Assembly: GCF_008727715.1 (NCBI RefSeq)
Contig: NZ_CP044218.1
Location: forward strand, 1,736,001-1,800,000
Reading direction: 5' to 3'
DNA length: 64,000 bases
Origin: Mesorhizobium terrae
GTDB lineage: Bacteria > Pseudomonadota > Alphaproteobacteria > Rhizobiales > Rhizobiaceae
Shown here: positions 19,601-26,767 of the stretch, piece by piece
How positions within the stretch are numbered: position 1 is the first letter of the stretch
Layout: the number at the start of each line of letters is the position of its first letter
The notes under the pieces: model-generated
Databases searched by the model: none
Seen by the model: only the letters and a program-made list of their open reading frames with translations
Told to the model about the DNA's origin: nothing
Made by a program: the position numbers and the translations under genes

Positions 19601-21014
19601 CCGGGTTGCCAAGCGTGTCGATCTCCTGCTGAAGCCGCGACGCATCGACGCCCGGCCGGACGGGCACGCAGACGGTGACGAGCGCCTGATCGGTCTGCCG
19701 GTTCTCGGCCGGCTGGTCGAATTCCACCATCAGCGTGTCGGGATAGGCGCCTATCCTTACTAGCTTGCCTTCCTTGCCGTGCGCCCTGCGGAAGCCGGGC
19801 TTTTCGAACAGCGCCCTGAAAGCCTCGCCGATCTGGACGCGGGCCATCGCAATACCGATGCAGGTGTGGATGCCGTGGCCGAAAACCATGCTTTCGCTTG
19901 GGTTGCGATCAGGATTGAAAGTCCAGGGATCGGCAATCTTCGACGTGTCGAACATGGCCGACCGGGTGGCGGCGAGAACGGTCGTTCCGGAGCGGATGCG
20001 AAAGGGGCGCGAGCGCCCAGCTCCGATGGTCCTGTCCTCGGCGGCATAACGCCAGGGCCAAATCCAGATCGGCTTGAAGCGCATCGCTTCGACGATCGCC
20101 TTTTCCAGGCGCGTATTGTCTTCCGCAAGCACTGCCTTGCGGATGCAGTCAAACGCTTCCGGCTTGTCCAGCACGACATCCAGGCAATTGATGCCGCCGA
20201 GCAGATTGGTCGGCATGAAGCCGGTGATCATGCCCATCATGATCGAGCAGATTTCGTCCCGACCGGAAACCTCGCCCTTGTTCAGCATCTGGACTAGGCG
20301 GCCGAGCGGCCGGTCGTCCGGCTTGCCCTTGGCGATGATCAGGTCGATCGACCGATTGATCGTAGCCAGCATGTTCTGCGCGGCAGCCACCGCCAGTTCC
20401 CGCGTCGTGCGGTCGGCGGTCGCATCGGCAAAGAAGATGTTGGAGAGCGCAAGCGCCCAGTCACCGAATTGCCGGTCGTCCTCGATATGCAGCCCGTAAT
20501 AGTCGCGGCAGATGCGGACGGGAACGATGCGCATCAATTCGCCGGCGGCGTCGAACTTTTCTCCGGCACGCTTGACGATCTGCCGGGAGTTCTCCCTGGC
20601 AATCGGCCGCACGCGCTCCTCGATCTCCCTCGGCGGAAAAGCCGTGAGAACCGCCGACTTCTGCCGGCGGTAGGCTTCGCTGTCCTTCATGCCGAGAATG
20701 AAATTGGCGCCGCCGCCGAACTCGCGCATCTCCATGCCATAGGGCGTCTCGAAATCCGCCTCGCGCTCGAGCACCTCGCGCACGTCCTCGAAGCGCGTGA
20801 GCAACACGACCCTGCCGAGGCGCGCACGCGGCCAGAAGCGCCGAAAGAGACCCAGCCACCAGTCGGGTTTTTCGAGACCGCCCTTTATCAGGCGCGAAAC
20901 GAAACCCGGCTTGCCGCGCATCCGCTCGATGTCGAATGGCGGCGCCGCATCGTTCAACGACAGCTCGGCCTGCCCTTTGAGAACCCCTTCATAATATTTG
21001 AAGGCAAAGGCCAT
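16689..21014 (-). CDS. Cytochrome P450 fused to a DyP-type heme peroxidase, membrane-anchored
   Basis: A single 1441-residue frame. Residues 1-430 are a cytochrome P450: K-helix ExxR as EAMR (309-312) and heme loop FGHGIHTCIG with ligand Cys385. The I-helix reads TGFMPTN (264-270), lacking the usual acid-Thr pair. Residues about 440-900 are a linker with two related segments (about 483-600 and 791-895, both opening with IHFA) around hydrophobic helices at 656-678, 690-716 and 762-781. Residues about 905-1441 are a DyP-type peroxidase: GFVDG (1129-1133, Asp1132), CPLGAHIRRSNPRD with proximal His1297, RHRILRAG near 1320 and the ending RGGGYFFMPS. Two hemes and membrane attachment are expected. 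No ferredoxin or reductase gene is nearby. The substrate is unknown. Confidence 0.85.
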   Translation of the reverse strand: MAFAFKYYEGVLKGQAELSLNDAAPPFDIERMRGKPGFVSRLIKGGLEKPDWWLGLFRRFWPRARLGRVVLLTRFEDVREVLEREADFETPYGMEMREFGGGANFILGMKDSEAYRRQKSAVLTAFPPREIEERVRPIARENSRQIVKRAGEKFDAAGELMRIVPVRICRDYYGLHIEDDRQFGDWALALSNIFFADATADRTTRELAVAAAQNMLATINRSIDLIIAKGKPDDRPLGRLVQMLNKGEVSGRDEICSIMMGMITGFMPTNLLGGINCLDVVLDKPEAFDCIRKAVLAEDNTRLEKAIVEAMRFKPIWIWPWRYAAEDRTIGAGRSRPFRIRSGTTVLAATRSAMFDTSKIADPWTFNPDRNPSESMVFGHGIHTCIGIAMARVQIGEAFRALFEKPGFRRAHGKEGKLVRIGAYPDTLMVEFDQPAENRQTDQALVTVCVPVRPGVDASRLQQEIDTLGNPATDVLKASLDKTAAIHFASLSAVSTADGEARQDGGLYLMLELSGDGTRRQVIKTFAEATATQFQPLFERFSAVPLKGSFEAFLQKHTIDVSPQFGSLSGLVFAGTPGHSVSRIQAEAALADEASNIVEGLTGFQGPPAAEILKTVRTQLAQDSRFDWAFAPAPSLLEKPGGSLGSTFFHSVFNLRTALPLAILVAILTFLTYAMMFDASGGWFRMAARIGSSLVVAVGGLVLTTLALATAIAVWLRRIEQRDDVSATGISLDALKQLQQREDADGYTQNHMTAVSIIKPGMLRVFLLGFSFYIISIAASRAFRPGYLGDINTIHFARWVRIPGTNRLVFFSNYGGSWESYLEDFVTKASAGLTGVWSNTKGFPRTRFLFLDGSRDGDRFKRWARAEQIPTSFWYSAYPKLNTTLIRKNSRIRQGLCAARMSEARDWVSLFTSLPRQDGIKLSLPQKLLNQAEDTAVESLENGEIQSLVFGPLGNLEHAKMFAFAVGDKSSVEQREGLLDYLVSHVSFGDAKPAARAMFCVFGPDGLKKLGLAGNANSDPLASFPLAFRQGMADQYRSRILDDRGDSAPELWRWGSVATPVDLAMVCYAATKELLDEMGLEMGNLAARSGLVPRAVIPLSIERGAAKCPVGDPARKEREDSPMAREHFGFVDGISQPVIKGTRRRRTHNSSPIHQIAAGEFLFGYRDEHGFYPPSPTTPAEFDREGRLLAIDDGGQPVAGAASMHDFGRNGSFVVIRQLEQHVDAFNDYCHREAAGLRSFKGFEGVDAEWIGARIVGRWKNGSSLTRNPDSPGRELDNQFTYGAEDPQGLHCPLGAHIRRSNPRDSLGTDIDTQLRISKRHRILRAGRSYVLDKGEGTAAEKGLLFICFNASFERQYEFIQQTWMSAQNFHGLRGEKDPLIGRQRVEGEPKEAKGRFTIPRWEGAVELTNLPSFITMRGGGYFFMPSRAALQYLRWRMRGG

Positions 21015-21053
21015 GTTCTCGATCCCCCGGACGCCCTGAAAAACCCGCCGATG

Positions 21054-21059
21054 ATGCTA
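21054..21059 (-). promoter_or_regulatory. Possible -10 element for the P450-peroxidase gene
   Basis: On the minus strand TAGCAT (21059 down to 21054) matches TATAAT at four of six bases. If transcription starts near 21047, the CRP-like site at 21081-21096 is centred at about -41.5, the class II activation spacing. This is inferred from spacing alone. Confidence 0.25.
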
Positions 21060-21080
21060 CGGCCCGATTCGGGCCGGGTA

Positions 21081-21096
21081 AGTGATCCGCTTCACA
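21081..21096 (-). promoter_or_regulatory. CRP-type operator upstream of the P450-peroxidase gene
   Basis: Read on the minus strand the site is TGTGA-AGCGGA-TCACT, nine of ten matches to the CRP consensus TGTGA-N6-TCACA. It sits in the 131-bp gap between the cyclase stop and the fusion-gene start, about 74 bp upstream of that start. A Crp-family gene with a matching recognition helix lies at 15958-16638. Confidence 0.6.
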
Positions 21097-21145
21097 TTCA
21101 TTCCGGCCGGAGCGATGTAAATTGCAGGCTGCGGTCAATCGGCCC

Positions 21146-22921
21146 TCAGCCTGCCGCGTCGAAGTTTTCCAGCATCCGGCGGTTGACGGATTTGTCGGCA
21201 AACGGAACCCATTCGATCCAGCCGCGCCGGAATTTGGGATGCCGTACGCCAAAAATGGCGAGTTCGGCCCGGGCGGCCTCGATCTGCCCGCTGCGGGCGA
21301 GCGCACCGATCTTCAGGAACCGTGGATAAAAATACTCCTGCGCCAGGGCGAGGGATCTTTCGGCAACGGCGATGACGGCGGGCCAGTCCTCGATCAGCGT
21401 GTAGGCGACGGCGAGTTCGCCCAGGCTGTGGAAGCGGTAGGTGTCGAAGGGCGACAACCGGTCGGCACGCTTCAGGATCGGGATCGCATCGTCCGGGCGC
21501 GACAGCAAAAGCTGCGCGCTGCCGGCTCCCAGATTGGCCGGCACGAAACTCGGATTGTAGTGCAGCGCCTGCTGCAGGAAATCCAGCGCAAGGTAAGGAC
21601 GGCCGCGCAGGATCTCAACGAAGCCGAGGAAGGTGTAGGGTCGCGCATCCTGGCTGTCGACGAGCAAGGCGCGCTGGGCGAAATCGCTCACCCTCTCAAG
21701 ATCGTCGACATTTCCGAAATTGAGCCAGGCACGCCAGAAATACCACCAGGCGAGTTCGTTGAGCACGGCGCTGGAATTGGGGTCTTCGTCAAAAGCCTGC
21801 TGGAACAGCTTCAGCGCCGCATCCATGTCTTCCTTGGTGCGGCGCTGCATGTGCCAGCGGCCGCGGCGCACCAGTTGCCAGGTTTCCAGCCGTTCCCACG
21901 GAATCTGGAAGGTGCGCACCTGCTCGACGCGATCCACCTCGCGTTCGAGCGTGGAGACGATCTCGCCGCCGAGATCGTCCTGCAGCTTGATCACATGCTC
22001 CAGGTCGCGCTCGAAGCGGCCGGACCAGACGACCCGCCCGTTGCTGCTGTCGATCAGGGAGGAGTTGAGGCGAATGCGGCGATCAGAACTGGCGATCGAC
22101 CCGGTCACCAAATAGCGCGCGCCGAGCAGCTTGCCGATGGCCGCCATGCCCAGCCACTGGTCGCGGAACTGGAAGCTCGAATCGCGCGCGATGACGGGGA
22201 GGGACCGCGTTGCCGCCAGGCCATGGATGATGTCGTCGACGATGCCGTCGGCAAGGTAGTCCGTCGACCTGTCCTGGCTGGCGTTCTGGAACGGCAGCAC
22301 GGCGATCGCCGGCTGAAGATGACCGGCATTGGCGAGGATTTGCTGGACATGCGAGGAGCGCGCCTGGGCGAACGCCGCCGGCGGCGCCTGTGTGGCCGCC
22401 GGATTGGCGATCAGGATGCGCACCGGCAAGGCGATGTTCTTGAGCGGCAGCGGGCCGAGATCGGTGAACTCCGCCGAAAGCTTGCCATTGACGTGTTCGA
22501 ATGTCGTCTCGGTGATGGCGACACCGCCCGGTGGTGAAAACTCCTGCAAGCGCGCCGAGACGTTCACGCAGTCGCCGAAGATGCCGCCCTCGTCGAAAAT
22601 GACGACGCCCGTGGCGATGCCGATGCGGAACGGCATCCTGAGTTGTTCCGCGACCGAAGCGTTGAGCTTTTCGACACGTGCCTGGGTTTCGAGCGAGGCG
22701 CGCAGCGCCTCCACCGGGCTGCCGAACTCCGCCATCATGCTGTCGCCGGCGGCTCCGAACACACGGCCGCCGAATTCGGCAACGGTCTCGGAAATAGCGG
22801 ACCGACGTTCCTGGAAGATGGCGACAGCGGTTTCCTGGTTCTCGTTCATCAGACGCGAGAACCCGACTGCGTCAATGGCGCAGATCGTTGAAAGCTGCCG
22901 TGTCGCCTGATGATCGACCAT
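21146..22921 (-). CDS. Class III adenylate/guanylate cyclase with TolB-like and TPR regions
   Basis: A 591-residue protein in the rhizobial CyaA-TPR style. Residues about 8-165 are a class III cyclase domain with metal-binding Asp17 (AIDAVGFSRLM) and Asp60 (GAAGDSMMAEF) and the transition-state pair Asn120/Arg124 in GDCVNVSARL. Residues about 200-340 resemble a TolB/FlgO-like segment (AIAVLPFQNASQD, YLVTGSIASS). From about 365 onward come tetratricopeptide-type helical pairs. No membrane segment is obvious. The ATG at 22921 is preferred; a 21-codon extension looks non-conserved. It lies directly upstream, on the same strand, of the P450-peroxidase gene. Confidence 0.88.
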   Translation of the reverse strand: MVDHQATRQLSTICAIDAVGFSRLMNENQETAVAIFQERRSAISETVAEFGGRVFGAAGDSMMAEFGSPVEALRASLETQARVEKLNASVAEQLRMPFRIGIATGVVIFDEGGIFGDCVNVSARLQEFSPPGGVAITETTFEHVNGKLSAEFTDLGPLPLKNIALPVRILIANPAATQAPPAAFAQARSSHVQQILANAGHLQPAIAVLPFQNASQDRSTDYLADGIVDDIIHGLAATRSLPVIARDSSFQFRDQWLGMAAIGKLLGARYLVTGSIASSDRRIRLNSSLIDSSNGRVVWSGRFERDLEHVIKLQDDLGGEIVSTLEREVDRVEQVRTFQIPWERLETWQLVRRGRWHMQRRTKEDMDAALKLFQQAFDEDPNSSAVLNELAWWYFWRAWLNFGNVDDLERVSDFAQRALLVDSQDARPYTFLGFVEILRGRPYLALDFLQQALHYNPSFVPANLGAGSAQLLLSRPDDAIPILKRADRLSPFDTYRFHSLGELAVAYTLIEDWPAVIAVAERSLALAQEYFYPRFLKIGALARSGQIEAARAELAIFGVRHPKFRRGWIEWVPFADKSVNRRMLENFDAAG

Positions 22922-23189
22922 GCGTGGCGACCCCGATCCCCCAAAATACGGATGAGCAGCACATGCCAGAGCCAGCCGTCCCAAGGCCGATGGCAGATAC
23001 TTTGAATCGAGTAACGATTAGAAGTACTTCGCCATTGTCCCCCACATGGACAAAGCCTCAGAAAGGCTAACACAGATTTAGGGGACCTGCAAAACCAATA
23101 CGCGGCGAACGCCCGAGGTTTGGCGGGCATCCCCGGGGATATTTTCCGTGGCCTAGAGAGCGCGATGGCGATCGCGTGAAAGAACAGAA
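22922..23189. other. Non-coding spacer upstream of the cyclase gene
   Basis: The 308-bp gap between the cyclase start and the next gene's stop holds the terminator at 23190-23217 and otherwise no convincing gene, tRNA or repeat. It must contain the cyclase promoter, but no strong sigma-70 pair or GTGA-N6-TCAC site was seen. Confidence 0.5.
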
Positions 23190-23217
23190 AACTCCGCGGG
23201 AACGAGCCCGCGGAGTT
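23190..23217 (-). terminator. Rho-independent terminator of the orphan binding-protein gene
   Basis: AACTCCGCGGG and CCCGCGGAGTT form a perfect 11-bp stem with a six-base loop, twelve bases past the stop of the minus-strand binding-protein gene. On that strand it is followed by a T-rich run (TTTTCTGTTCTTT). Confidence 0.85.
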
Positions 23218-23229
23218 CGCCTCCATCGC

Positions 23230-24852
23230 CTATTCGGCGATATCGACGGTCTCGAAGCGATGCGACCCGAGCGGGTCCATCACATAACCCGACACCTTCT
23301 TCGACATCGGCAGCGAAACGGTCGAGTGATCGAGCGTCGCCCACGGCGCCTGTTCTTTGAACAGGACCTGCAGCTGATGGTACATTTTCGTGCGCTCGGC
23401 CTGGTCGGAGGTGACGCGCGCCTTCTGCATCAACTCCTCGACCGGCTTGTAGCACCAGTTGGCGAAATTGGCTCCACCGACGCCTGAACAGGCGAAGAAA
23501 TAGCTGATCAGATTGTCGGGATCGCCATTGTCGCTGGTGGCGCCGAGGATGATGGCGCCGTCGCGGTCCTTGTCGCGGGCCCGTTTCACATACTCGCCCC
23601 AGTCGTAGGAGACGATTTCAGCGGTGACCCCGACCTTGGCGAAGTCGGCCTGGATCAGTTCGGCCGTGCGATGCGCGTTGGGCATGTAAGGCCTGCTCAC
23701 CGGCATCGCCCAGATCTTCATCTTGAGATCCTTGACCCCGGCCCCATCCAGCATCTTCCTAGCTGCCTCGGGATCGTATTTGTCGTCGACGACCGCGTCG
23801 TTGTAGCCCCACATGCCGGGCGGCAGCGGGTTTTTGGCCACCTGCCCGGTGCCCTGGAAGATCGCATCGATGATCGCCTGCTTGTTCATCGCCATGTTAA
23901 GCGCGCGGCGCACTTCCACCTTGTCGAAGGGTGGCATCAGCGTGTTGTAGGCGAGGTAGGCCACGTTGAGGCCGGGCTTCTCCATGACCGTCAGGTTGGG
24001 GTCGACCTTGAGGTCGGCGATGTCGGCCGGTGCCGGGTAGGGCGCGACCTGGCATTCGCCGGCTCGCAAACGCTGGATGCGCGCGGTGGGGTCTATGGTG
24101 ATCGCGAAGACCAGTTCGTCGAGCTTCGGCTTCTGGCCGAAATAGTCGGGATTGGCCTGGAAGCGGATGACCGCGTCCTGCTGATAGTCGACGAAGCGAA
24201 ACGGCCCGGTGCCGATCGGCTGCTGGTTCAACTTTTCCTTGGTGCCGGCGGCGGCAAGCTTGTCGGCATATTCCTTCGACATGACGGAGCCGAAATCCAT
24301 CGCAAGCATAGCCAGAAGCGAACCGGACGGCTGGTTCAGCACGATCTTCACCGTCTGGTCGTCGACCTTGACGATATCCTTGATGAGGGCCTGCATCTCC
24401 ATGCTCTCGAAAATCTCATAGCTAGAGCCGGCGATGTAGGTGTACCAGGGATCGTTCTTGAGACGCTGGCGGTTGAGCGAGAACAGCACGTCGTCGGCTG
24501 TCAGCTCCCGGGTCGGCGTGAAATAGTCCGTGGTCTGGAACTTCACGCCCTTGTGCAGCTTGAAGGTGTATTCGAGCTTGTCGTCCGAGATCGACCAGCT
24601 TTCCGCGAGGCCGGGAACGACATTGGTGGTGCCGTTCTCGAATTCGACGAGACGGCTGTAGACAGGCTTGGACGAGGCATCCCAGGTCGAGTTGCTGGAA
24701 TAGAGCGCCGGATCAAAGCCCTCCGGCGCGCTTTCCGAACAATAGACGAGGCTCTTCGCGAAAGCCTGGCTGGCCAACAGCCCGGACAGGACCGTGATGG
24801 CGACACCGGTAGCGAGCTTGGTGACCAACCGGCCGCGCTGCACAATTGTCAT
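23230..24852 (-). CDS. Peptide-type ABC transporter substrate-binding protein (orphan, DppA-like)
   Basis: A 540-residue family 5 extracellular solute-binding protein with an N-terminal Sec signal peptide (cleavage near residue 32, ...ASQAFA-KSLVYCSE). SBP family 5 features include LVYCSESAPEGFDP, the KGVKFQTTDYFTPTRELTADD strand-helix and a GTGPFRF segment. It is strikingly similar along its whole length to the DppA at 52061-53653, sharing for example PAPADIADLK and KMKIWAMPVSRPY, so the two are paralogues. No permease or ATPase lies beside it. It sits 87 bp downstream of the creatininase gene on the same strand, which suggests an amide or peptide ligand. Confidence 0.9.
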   Translation of the reverse strand: MTIVQRGRLVTKLATGVAITVLSGLLASQAFAKSLVYCSESAPEGFDPALYSSNSTWDASSKPVYSRLVEFENGTTNVVPGLAESWSISDDKLEYTFKLHKGVKFQTTDYFTPTRELTADDVLFSLNRQRLKNDPWYTYIAGSSYEIFESMEMQALIKDIVKVDDQTVKIVLNQPSGSLLAMLAMDFGSVMSKEYADKLAAAGTKEKLNQQPIGTGPFRFVDYQQDAVIRFQANPDYFGQKPKLDELVFAITIDPTARIQRLRAGECQVAPYPAPADIADLKVDPNLTVMEKPGLNVAYLAYNTLMPPFDKVEVRRALNMAMNKQAIIDAIFQGTGQVAKNPLPPGMWGYNDAVVDDKYDPEAARKMLDGAGVKDLKMKIWAMPVSRPYMPNAHRTAELIQADFAKVGVTAEIVSYDWGEYVKRARDKDRDGAIILGATSDNGDPDNLISYFFACSGVGGANFANWCYKPVEELMQKARVTSDQAERTKMYHQLQVLFKEQAPWATLDHSTVSLPMSKKVSGYVMDPLGSHRFETVDIAE

Positions 24853-24939
24853 GTTCTTTCCCCTTCGTTTCTTGATTGTCGTGTCATCGGCGGGTGGAAA
24901 GGCGGCCTTCCTTGATATGCGGGCCGCCCAATGGATGGT

Positions 24940-25764
24940 TCATTCAACGCGGCCGGCAGTGGTTTCCAGACCGCGACCCTGGCGCCACACCGGATCCGGC
25001 CGCGTCCACAGGATGTCGGAGGTGATCAGTTTGGCGACCTCGCGGGCGTGCAGAGCCAGGAACTTTTCGCCCTTCTCGGCCGTGCCCTTGCTGGGAAAAC
25101 CCCAGGTGCCGGTCTTGGGCGCGCGTTCGGAGAAGGAATAGAAGCGGGAAGCGCCATGCGGTGCCTCGTTCTGCCCGGCCTGCAAGGCTTCGGCCTCCTT
25201 GAACTTGTCGGTTTTGACGATGTCTCCGGCGATTGCCAGCATGACCGAAGCCTCGCCTTCGCAGGCATGCTTCGGGCCATCGTCGGCTTCGAACAGGGCG
25301 GAGGTTTCCTCCTGCGCCAGGAACCACGGCGTCGTCGCCACGATCGGCATGTCGAACTCGACCGCCAGTTCGCGTATGGCGACCGCCAGCGGATCGACAT
25401 TGCCGCCATGGCCGTTGACGATAAGCAGGCGGGTGAAGCCGAGTGCCTTCAGCGAGCGGGCGACTGACCGCAGTACGCCGTGATAGGCGGCGTAGTCGAG
25501 CGTGATGGTGCCGCCGAAGGGCAGGTGATGTTCACTCATGCCGAGCCAGAGGCCAGGCAGCACCGCCAGCGGCACGTCTTCCGCGACGAGCCTTGCCGCG
25601 CGCACGGCCGCTGCAACGGCGCTCGCTGTATCGGTGATGACCGGCAAATGCGGCCCATGCTGCTCCAGCGAACCGACCGGCAGGATGGCCAGTGCGTTGC
25701 CGCGCTCGGCGATCGCGCGCAGCTCCGGCGCCGTCATGCGCGCCCATTCCACTTCCCGAGCCAT
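24940..25764 (-). CDS. Creatininase family amidohydrolase
   Basis: A 274-residue creatininase/FAPy-deformylase-type metallohydrolase. The family ligands appear in ILPVGSLEQHGPHLPVITDT (Glu, His), LWLGMSEHH, LIVNGHGGN and HACEGEASVML (Glu). Family members open cyclic amides such as creatinine or related formamides. A GAGGAGGA precedes the ATG at 25764 by six bases; the longer frame is rejected. It is divergent from the XRE-cupin regulator and upstream of a peptide-type binding protein, so an uptake-plus-hydrolysis role for a cyclic or amide nitrogen compound is plausible. The actual substrate cannot be read. Confidence 0.87.
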   Translation of the reverse strand: MAREVEWARMTAPELRAIAERGNALAILPVGSLEQHGPHLPVITDTASAVAAAVRAARLVAEDVPLAVLPGLWLGMSEHHLPFGGTITLDYAAYHGVLRSVARSLKALGFTRLLIVNGHGGNVDPLAVAIRELAVEFDMPIVATTPWFLAQEETSALFEADDGPKHACEGEASVMLAIAGDIVKTDKFKEAEALQAGQNEAPHGASRFYSFSERAPKTGTWGFPSKGTAEKGEKFLALHAREVAKLITSDILWTRPDPVWRQGRGLETTAGRVE

Positions 25765-25883
25765 TGCTTTCCTCCTCGAAACGATAATCCCCGGCAACGG
25801 CGGGCCACTTCGCGGCCAACCGTCTCCGAAGCTGCCTCCGGCAGATTTTCGTGTCCCAATCCAGCGAAAGGGAATTCCATTTT

Positions 25884-25942
25884 CCGATACGACAAATGAT
25901 TTTCCTTGTTGCCGATATTGTCAACGGCTATCGTCGTATCGG
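25884..25942. promoter_or_regulatory. Operator region with a perfect 10-bp inverted repeat and a third half-site
   Basis: CCGATACGAC (25884-25893) and GTCGTATCGG (25933-25942) are exact inverted repeats 39 bases apart, and a third related half-site, CCGATATTG, lies at 25912-25920. A weak promoter pair, TTGTTG-N17-TATCGT (25906-25934), faces the XRE-cupin gene. The array lies between the divergent creatininase and XRE-cupin starts and is a natural target for the encoded regulator. Confidence 0.55.
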
Positions 25943-25968
25943 CGAACTGGACCAATGATTGGGGATCG

Positions 25969-26577
25969 ATGGCCAAGCACCCGAAACTCGGATCGAACCT
26001 GAAGGCGCTGCGCCAGAGACATGGCTGGAAGCTCAGCGATGTCAGCCACAAGACGGGCGTGGCGGTGTCGACGCTGTCCAAGGTCGAGAACGACCAGATG
26101 TCGTTGTCCTACGACAAGCTGCTGCAGATCAGCGAAGGGCTTGGCCTGTCGATGGCGGAACTGGTGGCCGAACCGGAAATCCCCGGCCACCCGCTGACCC
26201 GGCGATCAGTCAATCTGCAGGGCGACGGGCTGCGGCAAAAAACCCAGAACTACGATTATCTTTACCTCAGCACCGACATCACCAAAAAGCGCATGGTGCC
26301 GGTGCTGACGCGCATCACCACCCGCTCGCTGGATGAATTCGGCCCGCTCATCAAACATTCCGGCGAGGAATTCCTCTATGTGCTCGAAGGCACCATTGAG
26401 GTGCACACCGAGCATTATGCGCCGGTGCGGCTGGAGAAGGGCGAAAGCATCTACATCGACAGCACCATGGGACATGCCTATCTCGCGGTCAGCGAAGCCG
26501 ACGGGCTGGTGCTTGCCGTGTGCTCCAGCGCGCAGCCGGACTTCCAGTCGGCGCTGATCGAGATGCTGGATCATTAG
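25969..26577 (+). CDS. XRE-type regulator with C-terminal cupin domain
   Basis: A 202-residue protein. Residues about 8-62 are a lambda-repressor-like HTH (LKALRQRHGWKLSDVSHKTG, then VAVSTLSKVEN). Residues about 120-195 are a small cupin barrel (HSGEEFLYVLEGTIEVHTEH, then EKGESIYIDSTMGHAYL), the usual ligand-sensing fold of this regulator class. The ATG at 25969 follows GATTGGGG. It is divergent from the creatininase gene across an inverted-repeat operator, and the D-arginine dehydrogenase-like gene follows it. XRE-cupin proteins commonly control amine or amino acid catabolism, which fits. Its TAG stop lies inside a repeat element. Confidence 0.88.
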   Translation: MAKHPKLGSNLKALRQRHGWKLSDVSHKTGVAVSTLSKVENDQMSLSYDKLLQISEGLGLSMAELVAEPEIPGHPLTRRSVNLQGDGLRQKTQNYDYLYLSTDITKKRMVPVLTRITTRSLDEFGPLIKHSGEEFLYVLEGTIEVHTEHYAPVRLEKGESIYIDSTMGHAYLAVSEADGLVLAVCSSAQPDFQSALIEMLDH

Positions 26578-26674
26578 AGCGCCGCGCGTCCGTTCGGGCG
26601 CGCAAAGGACGCTCTAGCACTTTGAGATGGCGCATGAACCCGAAAATCGATGCCGATTTTCGGGTTCATGCGCC
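26574..26674. repeat. Rhizobial palindromic intergenic repeat, copy 1
   Basis: It opens TTAGAGCGCCGCGCG and continues with a short hairpin, then CAAAGGACGCTCTAGCACTTTG, ending in a long hairpin. The latter pairs 26629-26649 with 26654-26674, a perfect 21-bp stem with a four-base loop. A diverged copy lies at 28575-28680. The stop codon of the XRE-cupin gene is the TAG of the repeat's first bases. It resembles RIME-type intergenic elements of rhizobia. Confidence 0.7.
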
Positions 26675-26767
26675 GAGCCGGCGCTTGACGTCGTTTTCAA
26701 ATTTTGAAAATGCTTAGCGCATAGGAAAACGTCGCGTCGAGATGAAGCCGACGCCAGGAAACATCCG

